DNA of 64,000 bases from Ophiosphaerella korrae (Eukaryota > Ascomycota > Dothideomycetes > Pleosporales > Phaeosphaeriaceae): the NCBI GenBank assembly GCA_028456385.1, contig JALNQF010000005.1:124001-188000 (forward strand), written 5' to 3'. Position numbers and translations under genes: made by a program. This document shows, in pieces, positions 1 through 11,641 of this stretch. The notes under the pieces are model-generated. The model saw only the letters and a program-made list of their open reading frames with translations, had not been told where the DNA came from and did no database searches. How positions within the stretch are numbered: position 1 is the first letter of the stretch; every line of letters begins with the position of its first letter.

Positions 1-1108
1 CTGGGTAAGTTTCAGTACATGTACCCCTCTGAAACTAGTCACCTTTTCTTATCCTTCATATTCCATAGCTATTTCTGGCAGTCTTTCGAATTTACGCTGG
101 GCTTTAAGTGTTAGTCATGCGTCGCTTCTTATCGTTTCTCAGTTATGATGTTCATTGCATGTTCATTTAATAAATTTGCACTCGTTCCATGTTGAACACT
201 CTTTGCACGCGATTATACCTACTATATAATCTAGATACCCCATCTAACATATTACAGTGGTATTGGTCTGGAGACAGCCGTCCTTTTCCTCCGCGAAGGT
301 GCTAATGTCCTCCTCTCCGACATCTCCGGTCCCGCTCTTGAGAAGGCAATCACTAAATTAAAAGCTGTTGTTCCAGAAGCCAAAAGGATTGAAACTAAGA
401 TCACCGATGTCTCCAAGGAAGTTGATGTGCAGGCCATGGTTGAGCATATGGATTCATGGGGCGGCGTTGATGTGCTTTTCAACAACGCTGGTATTATGCA
501 TGCCAATGACGATGATGCTGTCAATACTCCAGAGAAGATCTGGGATCTCACGCAAGCAATCAATGTGAAGGGTGTATGGTTTGGCTCTAAGCATGCGGTA
601 ATCAGCTTCAGGAAATACGGCAAAAAGAAGGGCAGCGTCATCAACACAGCAAGCGTCGTAGCGCTTGTAGGCAGTGCAACACCCCAGCTTGCATACACAG
701 CAAGCAAGGGCGCAGTGTTGGCCATGACTAGAGAATTAGCCATGGTACATGCTAGAGAAGGCTTCCGATTCAACGCCCTCTGCCCAGCACCTTTGAAGTA
801 AGTCTTCCGAACGATTGGTTCCATGGTCAGTAGATGCTAAGATTCACAGTACCCCTCTCCTCCAGGACTGGCTTGGAGATGACCAAGCCAAGCGCCATCG
901 CCGTGAAGTTCACTTCCCGACTGGCCGTTTTGGCGAGGCAATCGAGCAGGCTCAGGGTGTTCTCTTTCTCGCCAGCGATGAGAGCAGCTTTGTCAACGGT
1001 ACGGACTTTGTGATTGACGGTGGTATGACAAGGTGCTACACTACGCCTGAGGGACCACCTACTGAGGCACCACGTAATAATGCCCACGACGACTATAAAG
1101 CTCATTAG
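1..1108 (+). CDS. Short-chain dehydrogenase/reductase (SDR), 5' end outside window
   Basis: NAD(P)-dependent oxidoreductase of the classical SDR family; substrate unknown. Only the last four bases of an upstream exon lie in the window (donor GTAAGT at 5). The next exons are 258-797 and 850-1108 (introns 5-257 and 798-849), and phases join cleanly. The first codons after the intron give GGIGLET, the end of the TGxxxGIG nucleotide-binding motif, so about 15-40 N-terminal residues are missing. The NNAG motif follows (DVLFNNAGIM), then the active-site serine region INTASVVA, the catalytic YTASK motif and the C-terminal FVIDGGMT typical of the family. The stop is TAG at 1106. The first intron (253 bases) is long for this window. 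The family is certain; the particular enzyme is not. Confidence 0.9.
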
Positions 1109-1875
1109 TTGCTCTCTAAGAATGTGAGAGGCGCCATGTCTTTCTAATTAATTAATCAATGGAATCCAAGGAGCCCAGGTAGTGTTTGATCGATTATAAG
1201 TACATTCTTAGAAATTTCGAATACAATTTTTTAGACAGCCTGTGAACTGTCTGCCATTTGGTGCATATTTTTTGTGCTTAGGTACGCTGTATACATTTTG
1301 TTACTTGGGCACACCTATGTGTGCAATGCATCACATCTGTACTGCGTATTTCAAACTGCAAGTTGAAATGACGTGATTTTTGGGATAGAAGAACTTAGTG
1401 TACCTAGCAACATCTCGACGATAAGTATGTAGCAAAGGGGCATGTAGGGACCGTCACCCGCACAATTCGCGACTTCTCGACTATGTGAGTAGGATTGAGA
1501 ATGTTGACACGGTAGGAATCAAGCCAATGATGCCAGTCTCCACGCATGCCTTTCGCCGGTCAACTTATCAATGAGCTCACACCTAGGAACGCGTTATTTT
1601 TAAACATGTATCATAATAATTCGATAATTTAGTCGAAAGGGTCGAGCCATTTCGGGTAGGCTGCTGGCGCATTAAACCCAATCATCACATGCATTCCCAA
1701 GAAGAATCTTCATTGATCATGATAGTGCCATTGTTTTGTGAGAAATCCTGATAAACCCATGATCGTTACAGGACCGGCATCCGGATGCTTCTTTGAGCCA
1801 TCATAGTCGGATAATAGCTGCCGATGCAGAGAAAGACGCTCGATAAACTCCACCGACCCAGTGCCAAATGTTCCC
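1109..1875. other. Intergenic, convergent gene ends
   Basis: This is the shared 3' region of the SDR and eL43 genes. It is A/T-rich with no convincing ORF or RNA gene. Confidence 0.6.
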
Positions 1876-2365
1876 TTAGACCTCAGCAATCTCTCGCAGA
1901 CGACGGATCGTTGACCTTGTGGCGGCGGCAGCGGGAGTTCTATAAAGACGCTAGTTAGCATTGTCCATGCAAACATGCGCGCTATGGTAGTATTGATCTC
2001 TATAGCGTTCACGATTTGGTGAAATAAAGGTGCCCTTACGAGACGGTGTAAGCTCCACCGGCGGTGGTCTTCTTGCAAGATCGGCAGTTCCAGATACCAA
2101 CGGCGGTGCGCTTGACGGCGTTCTTTCCGCAGAATTGGCACACGTAGCGGGCGTGTTGTGTGATCTGAGTAGCATTGTAAGCTTCCAGAACCGTCATTGC
2201 GAGGACTATCGTTCGGGCGTGCGCACCTCCATCTTCTTGACCTGCTTTCGGAGCGAGGCACCGTAACGGGTACCGTACTTTCCGGTGATGCCAACCTTCT
2301 TGGTACCTGTATTGCAATCAGTATTTATCCTGATTGTAGAGTGGTAGATTCGTACGCTTGGTCAT
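1876..2365 (-). CDS. rpl43: 60S ribosomal protein eL43 (L37a/Rpl43)
   Basis: Structural protein of the large cytosolic ribosomal subunit. The gene has four exons read on the minus strand: 2356-2365, 2227-2306, 2040-2164 and 1876-1939, together 279 bases for 92 residues, the same length as yeast Rpl43. The first exon is only 10 bases (MTK plus one base of an Arg codon). Splicing gives [19 protein letters not shown] near the start, then the zinc-binding C-x2-C-x14-C-x2-C (CQFCG to CRSC, about residues 39-60), then AGGAYTVS. A last exon encodes the basic helix ending in RRLREIAEV. Without that exon the protein would stop at VS, 20 residues short. Many introns in a short ribosomal protein gene are usual in fungi. 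Confidence 0.96.
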
Positions 2366-4025
2366 TTTGGCGGTTGTGTCTGGGTTACTGGAGGTGGATG
2401 GTTAACTAGAGGTGGATGGGGTCAATCAGCTCGATAATTCTCGCCGCAGGTAGTGTGCCAAGCCAAGGTACAAATTCGCTTATTTTGGCGTAAGGTGCGC
2501 GGAGAAACTAATCTCCGACATCCCAATTCTGACCCAACTGTGGCAGCGATGCCCTCGCCAATAACAGTACCTAGCCACGACCTTCCAAACGAGTCAATTA
2601 TTCTAGAACTCAAAGCATGTCAAACATCTCAAGTGGGAATATTTAAATCTTTCTCGTCTCATGTGAGAACCAACCGCGCCATTCAGCACATGATCGCATC
2701 AAAAGATATAACCATTTCCAACTGTGCTGTGCCGGGCACCTTAATACCTTTGCCAGTACAACTTTATTTACAAAGGTCTACCTGGGTTTGCTAAATCGAT
2801 CGAAGGAGATTTTCTATCTTCTTTACCATCCTTAAGTTGTTTTCACAATTAGGTTGTTCTAACCTGATCTTGACACTGGCGAAGCTGTCGCAGAGCAAGT
2901 TCCTGATCTGAGCTTGCTGGTAAAATCATAATTTTCCCTTATCCTATCTCTTCATTATGTTTTCCAACTACGATACTGTACTAAACCATTTGCACTCATT
3001 TGCGATCTCGTGTCAATTTTACTATTCGCCCAAGTTTTGATTGATTCCATAACCATATGAACCACTCCATCAGAGCATGAAGCTGTTTGGGTCCGATAGA
3101 GGGCAATCAAATTGCGGGGCTCAGCTCTTTTGTGGGATGCGGGCTGTTCACATCGAAATCTGAGCTCTCGGGTACGATGTACATCAATCTAAGTAGGTAT
3201 GGTCAATTGCGGCTACATGTAAGCATGAACCCGTCCGAGTGAGTCTGGTCTCATCGACTCGACAGTGCTTCGCCAAGATAAGCTTATGGGCATATTCATG
3301 GACGCTGAAACCAAAACAGAGCACACACACGTTCTCGACGTGTTTCTTTTATTAAGCATTTGGGAGATCGAATGATATCCAAAAAATTTATGCACTGCCA
3401 TCGGGTTTCTGCCATTCCAGCGGTGCGTTGGTGCTCCTGTGGTGCAGGTCTTGGGGCTGAGCAATTTACCAGACAACAAGGCTGACCGCCCCAAGTCAGT
3501 AACCTAACATTTTTAAGGCTGAGTAATAACTTGTACACCTATTCGCTCACAAGAAATATGTTGGTACCTAAGAGTGGCGTAGTGCAGCGTGACATTCCCC
3601 GATGTTGACGCGCCCGGCTGTCTTGCATCCGAAACAAATGTGAAACCGATATGGATGACAAGGCCGCCGTGCACAACAGACAAGCTCTCCTCACGCGCTT
3701 GCTGTTTGGAAAGCGGCGAGCAACAAAAAACGAGCTTAATTCTTGCTGCCGTTTACGGAAAATATGGCCTTTTTCCGGTTTGAGACGGGTGAACGGTCTG
3801 AGGCGGTGTTTCGCTGTAGCTCCACCGTTGCGCATGTAGCAGCTACATGAACATACATAAAGCCTGGGGTGGCAAGGCGTCTTACATCTCAAAATAAGTT
3901 TGCTCTACAGTTTCGTTTTTTTTTTTTTAATTATTTGCATCAAGCATCGGGTCGCGGGTCGCCATCTATTTTTCGCTTCTACATCAAGTAATTCTCCAAA
4001 CTATAAAATCACTTCGATTCTCAAA
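2366..4025. other. Intergenic, 1.66 kb
   Basis: This holds the divergent promoters of rpl43 and the PEBP-like gene. Short ORFs here show no family motif or plausible exon structure. A T13 tract lies at 3916-3928, about 100 bases before the PEBP-like start. Confidence 0.5.
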
Positions 4026-4944
4026 ATGGCCCTCAATTATATTCGCCAAGTTGCACTCATTGGAACTTTTCTACAATTAGCTGCTGGACAACAATCGAGT
4101 ATTATCCCAGAGGACCTTCGCGGTGGTTTCGCTCGAGGGACTGAAGTCCAAGTTTCATATACCAATACAGCGGTTGATGGTTTCAAAGATGGCACACTAT
4201 TCACGAAGGATGGCAAGTCTCAACCTGCCTACTCATGTGACAAATAGCAACTAACTTGCAGCAGCTGTATCAAAAGAACCCACATTTGCTCTCGGGGACA
4301 GCTCAGGCATCTCAACAACTACGCTATACACAATAATCATGGTTGACACCACGTGCCCGAACAAGCGCATCCTACACTATGTTCGCTCAAACTTTAAGAA
4401 CAACCGAGACCGCACAAATATTGCTTCTCAATCCACGCCTCTACTCGAGTATAAAGCACCTGGCTCCTTGAGCGAGACAGGTGACAAACGCCAGTATTCT
4501 TTCTTGATGTATGTGAACCCAGATCGAAAGCAGGTCGATCAGCTACAATTGCCGGCGGATGGAGCAGCGTTCGACGCCACAAAGTTTCAGACCGACAACG
4601 GGCTACGGAATGCGACTGCGGGAGTTGCCATGGTAGTCAACTTGGGCGGTACAGCAGATTGTGGTGGTGACCAGCCCAACAAACTTCCTGATACCCTACC
4701 ATCCGCTCGACCATCGCCAACTTCAGCCGCCCAAGGAACTTCGGGAGCATCACCCACATCAGGGTCATCTCCTAACAACGGCAATGGGAATGCACCGGAC
4801 TCTAGAGCTAGTACTACCCCAACGGGTACCGGCCCTAATAGCGGAGCGGCTCAGCAGACTGCGAATGCTGCTCCTGGAGGTGGTGTAAAGGGAATGGGCC
4901 AATGGGCGCCATTGTTTGCAGTTGTTGGGCTGTTTATGTGGTGA
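4026..4944 (+). CDS. Secreted PEBP-like protein, probably GPI-anchored
   Basis: Two exons, 4026-4212 and 4262-4944, encode 289 residues. The start ATG (context AAAATGG) opens a clear signal peptide (residues 1-20, VALIGTFLQLAAG). The middle (about 25-190) resembles the phosphatidylethanolamine-binding protein fold. The segment around residue 89 (MVDTTCP, then LHYVRSN) stands where the family has DPDxP and LHW, and RQYSFLMY stands where it has GxHRY plus a hydrophobic strand. The GxHRY histidine is not kept, so ligand binding may differ. A Ser/Thr/Pro/Gly-rich stalk follows, ending in a hydrophobic tail (WAPLFAVVGLFMW) that fits a GPI signal. The intron appears to be GC-AG (GCAAGT donor at 4213) with a CTAAC branch site and a tandem CAGCAG acceptor. 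Surface location is inferred; function is unknown. Confidence 0.8.
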
Positions 4945-5323
4945 TAAACAAAAGTGTATTCATCATATATAGATATCATACTGCACAGCGTTAGATCTAC
5001 AGAAGAGACTTTACCATAATCTTGAATAATAAGATATATTACGTACATGTTTTGAGAGTTAGTTGTCTACCCTAATTGGTTTCTACTTATTCTAGGCTAT
5101 ATTCTTTCGTCCAATAAAAAAAAGTCTTGTTAGATTCGGCGACTTTCCGGTTACGGACGTTGCCGATCTTGCACAAATTACACCTGCCACGACCCTTGTG
5201 TCTTGACCATCCAAGATCTGGAAAAGGCAATGACTCGGCTGCCCCTCCAACAACATAGCTGCGACTTGAAAATGCTACTTGAGGTCGCAAAGTAAAACTA
5301 ATTTCCTGTTCATCCCTTTCAAC
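4945..5323. other. Intergenic between PEBP-like and P450 genes
   Basis: A 379-base spacer with the 3' end of one gene and the promoter of the next. Nothing else seen. Confidence 0.6.
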
Positions 5324-7124
5324 ATGGCGGCACCACAGGCAGACTTGTTACCTGTTAATACATCAATTCTCAATACGCCTGGGCGTTATGTGCTCGCACT
5401 TGCTGGTCTCTGGTTCATTTTCAAAGTCCTTCAAGCCTTGTATAATGTCTCTCCGTTGCATCCATTGAGCAAAATCCCCGGTCCGCCATTGGCCGCAGCT
5501 ACATATTGGTTCGAATTCTCTTTGCCAATTAGATACGGTCACAGTCCTGACATAGCTACAGGCCTGAATTCTATCATGATGTGATTAGATTCGGTTGCTA
5601 CACAAAGGAGATTAAGAAGATGCATGAAAAATATGGTATAATGACTGAGCGCAAGCGAACGATGTCCAATTACAGGATTGTTAATATCCCTAGGTCCACT
5701 CGTCCGTATCAATCCCCACGAAGTTCATTGTAGCGACATCGCCTTCGCAGACGAGATCTACGCAGTTGGTGGCCGCAAGCGCGATAAGCCAGTTCATCAA
5801 ATCAACGGTTCAGCGTAAGTACTTATACTGCTGGCCATATCTTGGTACTAAATATTCCCTAGTCTTGGACAAGCAGGCTTCGGTACCCCATCGCATGATC
5901 TCCATCGCATCCGCCGCATCCCTTTGGCAAAATTCTTTTCCCGCTCTATGATCACCCAAATCGAGCCCGAAATCCATGTTCTTGTGGAGAAGCTCTGTTC
6001 AAAATTACTTTCACAATCTGGTGACAAAACCGCATTTGATATCACCATGGCATACAGTTGCTTTACCACCGATGCAATCTCAGGTTACAGTTTTGGATCC
6101 AGTTTTGGCCTCCTCGACCAGAAGGGCTGGTACCCTAACTTCCGCGAACCCACTGCCTCGGTGTTGCGTCCTGTATTCATATTCCGCTTCTTTCCGTGGA
6201 CAAAAGCAGGTGTTGGGTTGGGTAAACTGCTCGTCAATTACCTGCCTAGTGACATTGCCCTGCTTGTACGGACATTGCAAATTGATATGCCTGCCCGAGT
6301 TCTTCAGGCAAAAGCGGATTTGGATGCTGGGATAGTATACGAACGACCTACAATCTTTGCATCGCTGCTGCAAAGTGACTTGGAGCTTCTAGATAAAGAG
6401 CCGCAAAGGTTAGCTGATGAAGCTGCCGCTGTAGTTGGTGCAGGAACAGAAACAACGAGCTGGGCTTTGAGTGTGATGACATATCACCTGCTAACTAAGC
6501 CTGAGACTCTGCAGAAATTGACTCGCGAGCTCGAGACTATTGTGAAAGACCCGAAGAACCTTCCATCCTGGCCAGAACTGGAGACTCTTCCATATCTTGG
6601 TGCGGTCATTCAAGAAGGTATGCGCTTATCTTATGGTGTGTCCAGCCGGACTGCTCGCATACCCACTGAAGAAAACTTAATCTATCGTGGGGAGTGGCAG
6701 AAAAAGCCAATCGAGTACGTAGTACCTCAAGGCTATGCGGTTGGCATGTCGGCATTTATCACCCATCACAACGAAGGCGCATTTCCAGACTCATATGCTT
6801 TCATTCCAGAGAGGTGGTTGGATGACAACAACCAGCGCAAGAAGGACGTGGAGCGCAGTATGCTCGCATTTTCGAAGGGGAGTCGCAGTTGTTTGGGAAT
6901 GAAGTAAGTGTTTACATACCCGCGACTTATATCTAGTTTCCTGTTAATAATTGCTTGTTAGTCTTGCACTTTGCGAAGTACATCTGTGCCTTGCGGCATT
7001 AGTGCTTCGCGTGCTTCCGCATATGCGCCTCCAGGACACGACAGACGAGGATTTGGCTTACGATCATGACATGTTTGTTCCAATGACTAAACTTAATAGA
7101 GGTGTGCGGGTGACGATCGAGTAG
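5324..7124 (+). CDS. Cytochrome P450 monooxygenase
   Basis: Microsomal heme-thiolate monooxygenase; substrate unknown. Five exons: 5324-5508, 5562-5635, 5694-5814, 5863-6903 and 6962-7124, giving 527 residues, normal for a fungal P450. An N-terminal membrane anchor (about 22-42) is followed by the proline-rich hinge KIPGPP. The C-helix region reads [13 protein letters not shown]. The I-helix oxygen-binding motif is AGTETTS (about 319), the K-helix ExxR is EGMR (about 378), and the heme loop is [10 protein letters not shown] with the ligand cysteine near 468. The first intron uses a weak GTTCGA donor; it is needed to join ATYW to PEFYHDV. The downstream gap and the upstream PEBP-like gene give no sign of a biosynthetic cluster, so it could be xenobiotic or specialised metabolism. 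Confidence 0.93.
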
Positions 7125-8287
7125 GGAAATGAGGCATTGTTGAGCTGCTAGCCTGAAGCCAAGTCAGTGTTTGGTACATAACAAGGCTGGTCATCAAATT
7201 GCACAACCACGTCCCTCATCGTAAGCGCAACATCTCTTGTGATATTTTAGAAGTGATTGCTGCTTGCCGTGCCCACGCAATGTTACCTAAGGGTTGCTCT
7301 TTGAATGTACTAAGCATGGTCATGGATTGGTCCGTCATGAGTCAAATAGCTTCCGACGTTCCAAAGAGGCAGTTGACGTCCCACCCTGGACCCTTACTTA
7401 TTCGGAATTAGCGGTGACGTGAAAATGCACTCAACTTGTCTTTTTTTCGCGCGTAGCTCACACCCTTTTCGCTATAGTTACTCGCCGTTCATATCGTACA
7501 TGAATCAAATTTATTTCGTACATAATCTCCAGACTCCATCTATTATCAGCTGAAAGCTTCAAGCAGGAGACGGACGAACCAATAGAATCGGGACTGTCCA
7601 CAATCGGAACACCGATGTCGATTAGTCTAAGCTGCTATGCGCCTTGCACATGTTCGCGCCGTCCGAACACGATTTGGTGAGTGAGCATACTATGTGCTAC
7701 TACGTATGTACGTGCCTACTTTGATTTCCGCATTCAAAAGCCTCGACCGCCTAATGGGCTATTTACGTGCACGCGGACGTATCCGGTAGACTCAACGCCT
7801 CCGTCATGACTCGTTTAGGACACTCGTCTTCTCTGTGCACGGTGCCAAGCAGTGGTACTGTACCATTTGACTTAGCCTTGATTGATAGGATTGGGAAGTG
7901 GGAGTGGGCTGTAACTAGTCCAAGCCGAATTAAAGAGGCCTGGGTGAGCAGGGATGGACTCAGAAGGCCATGACTCGCAAGGGCATGGCTTTTCAATCAC
8001 GATGGAATAACTCTGCCATTGCCGCGTTTCATAGTATGCTCGGGCCTGCATGATACGCCTTCCCAAAAGGCTGGGTGTTGAAAAGTATCCACATCTCCAG
8101 GATATGCTTTGTTTCTCACCTAATTTGACCTTTCCTGAAGGAAAGGAAGATCGACATACAACCTCGAATCCTTGCAGCTGGCCAGCCGTTGAATATAAGG
8201 GAAGAAGTTGCCCCAATTTCATCGTGAATGCCCGTTGGTGCGGAGATTCAGCCAAAAATAAGATTTGTAACGTTGTTGTAAAGCACT
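7125..8287. other. Intergenic, 1.16 kb
   Basis: Small ORFs on both strands, the longest about 127 codons on the minus strand, lack recognisable motifs. No feature supported. Confidence 0.5.
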
Positions 8288-9478
8288 ATGTCGCTCCCAG
8301 GGGCCAACGTTGATCCTACACTCCGTATCATTCATCCTGATAGTGGTTTACCTCTCACTATCCTAGTACTATCATGTATATTCCTCGGCCTTTCGTTAAT
8401 TGCTGTCTCACTGAGAACCTACATTCGCATCGCTAAGGGCACTTTTGGCCTAGATAATAGATTCATGGTCGTTGGTTGCGTGAGTCAGCTCATCTTCTAG
8501 AAATGTTGGCACACTTATTGATGATTCTGCAGATCCAATACACAATCACAACAGGCTTAGCGATTTATGCGGTCCTGGTTGGTCTCGGTCGCCTTAGCGG
8601 AACCCTGAATTTTTGGCAACAAAGCGAGTCTATGAAATTCTACATTATCTGGATTCTAAACTACGTCTTGGCCCTCGCGACCGTTAAGTCTTCGATATGC
8701 ATCGCGATTATGCGTATCGCTTCTACCAAAACGAACCTTCGCATCACAGTCTACGTTCTACTGGCCGTCACATGGGCATCCTTCTTTATTACTTTCATCG
8801 GAACCCTCGTGTACTGCCGACCAGTCCGCGCGACATGGACTCCACAGTTAGTCCTGAGCGGCCAGGCAACGTGTGCGCCAGTGGACACGTTCGTGATTAT
8901 CGGTCACGTAGCCACTGTGAGCACTATTTTGACGGACATGGCACTGGTCGTTGTGCCTGCGGTCATATTATGGAACACGCAGATGAAAAAGCAAGCTAAG
9001 CTGCAAGCTTTTGGATTGCTGTCATTTGCTTCAGTCGCTTCCATCATTACTATGATTCGTATTCCCTATGTCAACAAATTTGCGGGTATGACCAATCTCC
9101 CATGTAAGCGGAACTTTAGATGCTTTGCCATCTCACACGACTAATATACGGGCAGTTTGGGTCGCCCACATCATGCTTTGCTCCAACATCGAAACCGGAA
9201 TCGGGTGTTTTGCCTCCTCAATCCCATCTCTGCGCCACTACTTCCGACGCGACGGTAGTACCAACGGCTCAGGAGGTCAGTCAGAAGCAAAAAGAACTAC
9301 CGGCTTGAATACAATCAGTCAACAACGAGTACGCAAACCAGGGCGAGAGGAGGGCTGGGAAATAATACAGGATGGGAGCTCAGACTTGAGTGTCTCACCC
9401 ATACATCCGAAAAAGGACCATGAAGAAGTTGATATCGAGATGAAGGGCATGCGCTCATCGCCTGGCCGTGCATTCTGA
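8288..9478 (+). CDS. Pth11-like seven-helix integral membrane protein
   Basis: Putative G-protein-coupled receptor-like protein of the large fungal Pth11/rhodopsin-like family, acting at the plasma membrane in surface or nutrient sensing; this role is known for few members. Exons 8288-8479, 8533-9103 and 9156-9478 give 361 residues. About seven hydrophobic segments are visible: LTILVLSCIFLGLSLIAV (about 22-40), a segment after ITTGLAIY, WILNYVLALATV, VYVLLAVTWASFFITFIG, FVIIGHVATVSTILTDMAL, LLSFASVASIITMI, and a last one containing VAHIMLCSNIE. The SLRTYIRI motif after helix 1 and the SLRHYFR after the last helix are typical. The cytosolic tail (about 65 residues) is charged. No cysteine-rich CFEM domain precedes helix 1, so it belongs to the non-CFEM class. 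Confidence 0.85.
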
Positions 9479-10736
9479 GCAAAGAAAAGAACATTACTTA
9501 CGAATAACGCAGCGAAAAAAAAATGTGCAAAATACTGTAAGTAATACCCAAAGCAGATGCACCCTCCAATCATTTCATAGGTTTTACTTTATCTGGACTG
9601 AAAATAATAAAGAGTGCCTAAGCGACGATCGAACATACTACAGTTGACTTTTCGCAGTACATTATAAATTATACCCACCAAGACCCAGTCCTTTGGAAGA
9701 CCTTGAACCAAATAGATATTCCTTCCATGGCATTCCAGAGCTTTGTGCGGCAAGAGGTGAACGCCGAAGCCTCAGCCGTAGGAACCGCCTGGGCATAGGA
9801 ATTGTGGGGCCGTCTTGGCATTCAGGAATGACTGCATGTTAGTGTCTCCACTGTGGACGCGTACCTGGATAAAAGCGGAGCTCCTATAGTTCGTGCGAGA
9901 AAGCCGTGACGCTGTGATGCCTATTCTTCGCTTACGTTGGCCCGCGTGAGCACCTTTCGTTCGGTGAGATGGGGGCCTGTTTTGGAAAACTGGAGTCTCA
10001 ACGGGGTCGATGTTAGAATCTTCCTCTCTGTGAGCTGTGGATCGATTTGGCAGGGAATGATTCGTTCATCCGAAACTAGCCCATCCATATTTTATAATCA
10101 ACATGAATGAACAGGTTCCGAGTTTCGTGTCTGTGGTCAAGATCATGCCAACTTGGCCCCTTGTATTACTGTTGCGGGGCCTATTTTGTTATGCAGTATT
10201 GTATTGACATAGGCTCGATGTCGGTAAAAAGGAGGCATAATTATAAAAGTCGTGTAAATTTAAAAATTCTCAGTATTCAAGGGGCTTATCCAAGTATGTG
10301 TTGCGATGGTCATGGTTAATACACCTGTATTAGCAAGTAAGTGGCGGTCCACTGTAAGTAGCCTTGCAAGAGCTGACAATAGAAGAATCGCATCAAAGCA
10401 ATCATAGATAAGTTTTGACGAATTGACAGTCACGTTAATCAAGGCACCTGGCAATTGTAATTCATCATTCGTTTCCATTCATCGTGCTGGCGAAGTCATC
10501 GAAGTGAGAAGTCATTTCACATGATCCACTTTGGCCAGGGCCATCATCCTGTCCAGACTGTTTGCTCAACGCCGGGCCCTCAAGCGCGATAAGAATAGGG
10601 CAAAACCTACCGGGTTGGATGGGAAAGCGGGTGGAGTCTAGCGTGTTGTCGTTGTATCGATCCTAGGCCCAAGAATCCTCACAGTATATGAACAGCCGTC
10701 AACACGGATCTCTGGGCAGTGGTTGAAGGACTCCTA
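9479..10736. other. Intergenic, 1.26 kb, convergent gene ends
   Basis: This lies between the receptor and E2 stop codons. No ORF with family features and no RNA gene recognised. Confidence 0.5.
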
Positions 10737-11303
10737 TCAGGGCTTCGCATACTGCTGGGTCCATTCTTGAGCGGTGGCAATAGCTTGTGCTTGGTTCTCT
10801 TTCCATGCCTGGGCGACGTCGTTGGCGAGAGGGTCGTCTGGATTTGGGGCACCGAGGAGAGCCTGAATGGACAGGAGGATGGTACGGATCTGGAGGGCAG
10901 GTGACCAGTTGCCTAACACGCGCTGTCAGCCACAACTTGGGTAAAATAGGCGCAGGATGCGACTCACTCTTGAGAACGTCAAGACAGATGCGGCCCAGTC
11001 TGTCGATGTTGGGGTGGTAGATCTTGGTGAGGAAGCGGACCTTTGGCGGGGTCATGGGGTAGTCGTCAGGGAGAAAGAGCTCGAGCTTGAAGACGCCGCC
11101 TAGACGCAGCCATCAGCCGTGTTTTTTTTGGAAAATGGTCGCGCACGACAAAACTCACCCTCGTACGGCGACTGTGAAGGGCCATCGATGGTGACGTCAA
11201 AGTAGCGCAGGTTGTCTTCATGGGGCGTTGCCGAGATTCCCTGGACAGGCTCTTTGACGAGCCTCTCGCTCTCCTTGATGATTCGCTTGGGCAGGCCAGA
11301 CAT
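10737..11303 (-). CDS. ubc13: Ubiquitin-conjugating enzyme E2 Ubc13/UBE2N
   Basis: E2 that, with a Uev/Mms2 partner, builds Lys63-linked ubiquitin chains in post-replication repair and signalling. Three exons on the minus strand, 11159-11303, 10968-11099 and 10737-10912, encode 150 residues, the normal length. The N-terminus [11 protein letters not shown] and the stretch [13 protein letters not shown] are strongly Ubc13-like. The active site is visible as [16 protein letters not shown], with the catalytic Cys near residue 87 and the HPN oxyanion motif before it. [14 protein letters not shown] and [13 protein letters not shown] follow, both diagnostic of this E2 class. All introns have good GTGAGT donors. 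The gene is divergent from the SEA-complex gene, with 338 bases between the start codons. Confidence 0.97.
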
Positions 11304-11641
11304 GGTCGCAGAGCTGGGTCGTGGTGATGTGGTCTTGAGATGGGCTCTTGAGATGGGGCGCTGTGTTTAACGAGGCTGCTGTTGCGGTGGTGCCGTGTGT
11401 ATGTACGAATGCAGGGACTGCGAAAGTGAATGTTTAGCAGGACAGGCAGGTATGTCATATGCAGGCCTAGGCGCAGGCGTGGGTGAGGTAAGCGTGGGGC
11501 AAACATCAAACCCAGGCTACCCAACCAGTGGCGCAACGTGCAGGCACTTGGCCCAAGCTCTGCCCTGGAGCTTGCTTGTCCTTGCTGTTCGTCTCCCTAT
11601 CACGACTCCACCTACCACCACTCATCCGGTCGCAGACCAGC
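11304..11641. promoter_or_regulatory. Shared divergent promoter region, ubc13 / mtc5
   Basis: 338 bases separate the two start codons, so regulatory sites are probably shared. The mtc5 frame stays open back to 11528, so an N-terminal extension of up to 38 residues cannot be excluded from sequence alone. Confidence 0.5.

Noticed and set aside
252..824. 190-codon minus-strand frame opposite the SDR gene
   Set aside because: It lies antisense to exon 2, which has all SDR motifs; it has no family features.
2453..2794. 113-codon plus-strand frame upstream of the PEBP-like gene
   Set aside because: No motif, no splice signals and no plausible start context.
4026..7124. A secondary-metabolite cluster around the P450
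   Set aside because: No polyketide synthase, peptide synthetase, terpene cyclase, transporter or cluster regulator is adjacent; the P450 stands alone between unrelated genes.
7872..8255. 127-codon minus-strand frame
   Set aside because: Composition looks random, and it would overlap the promoter of the Pth11-like gene.
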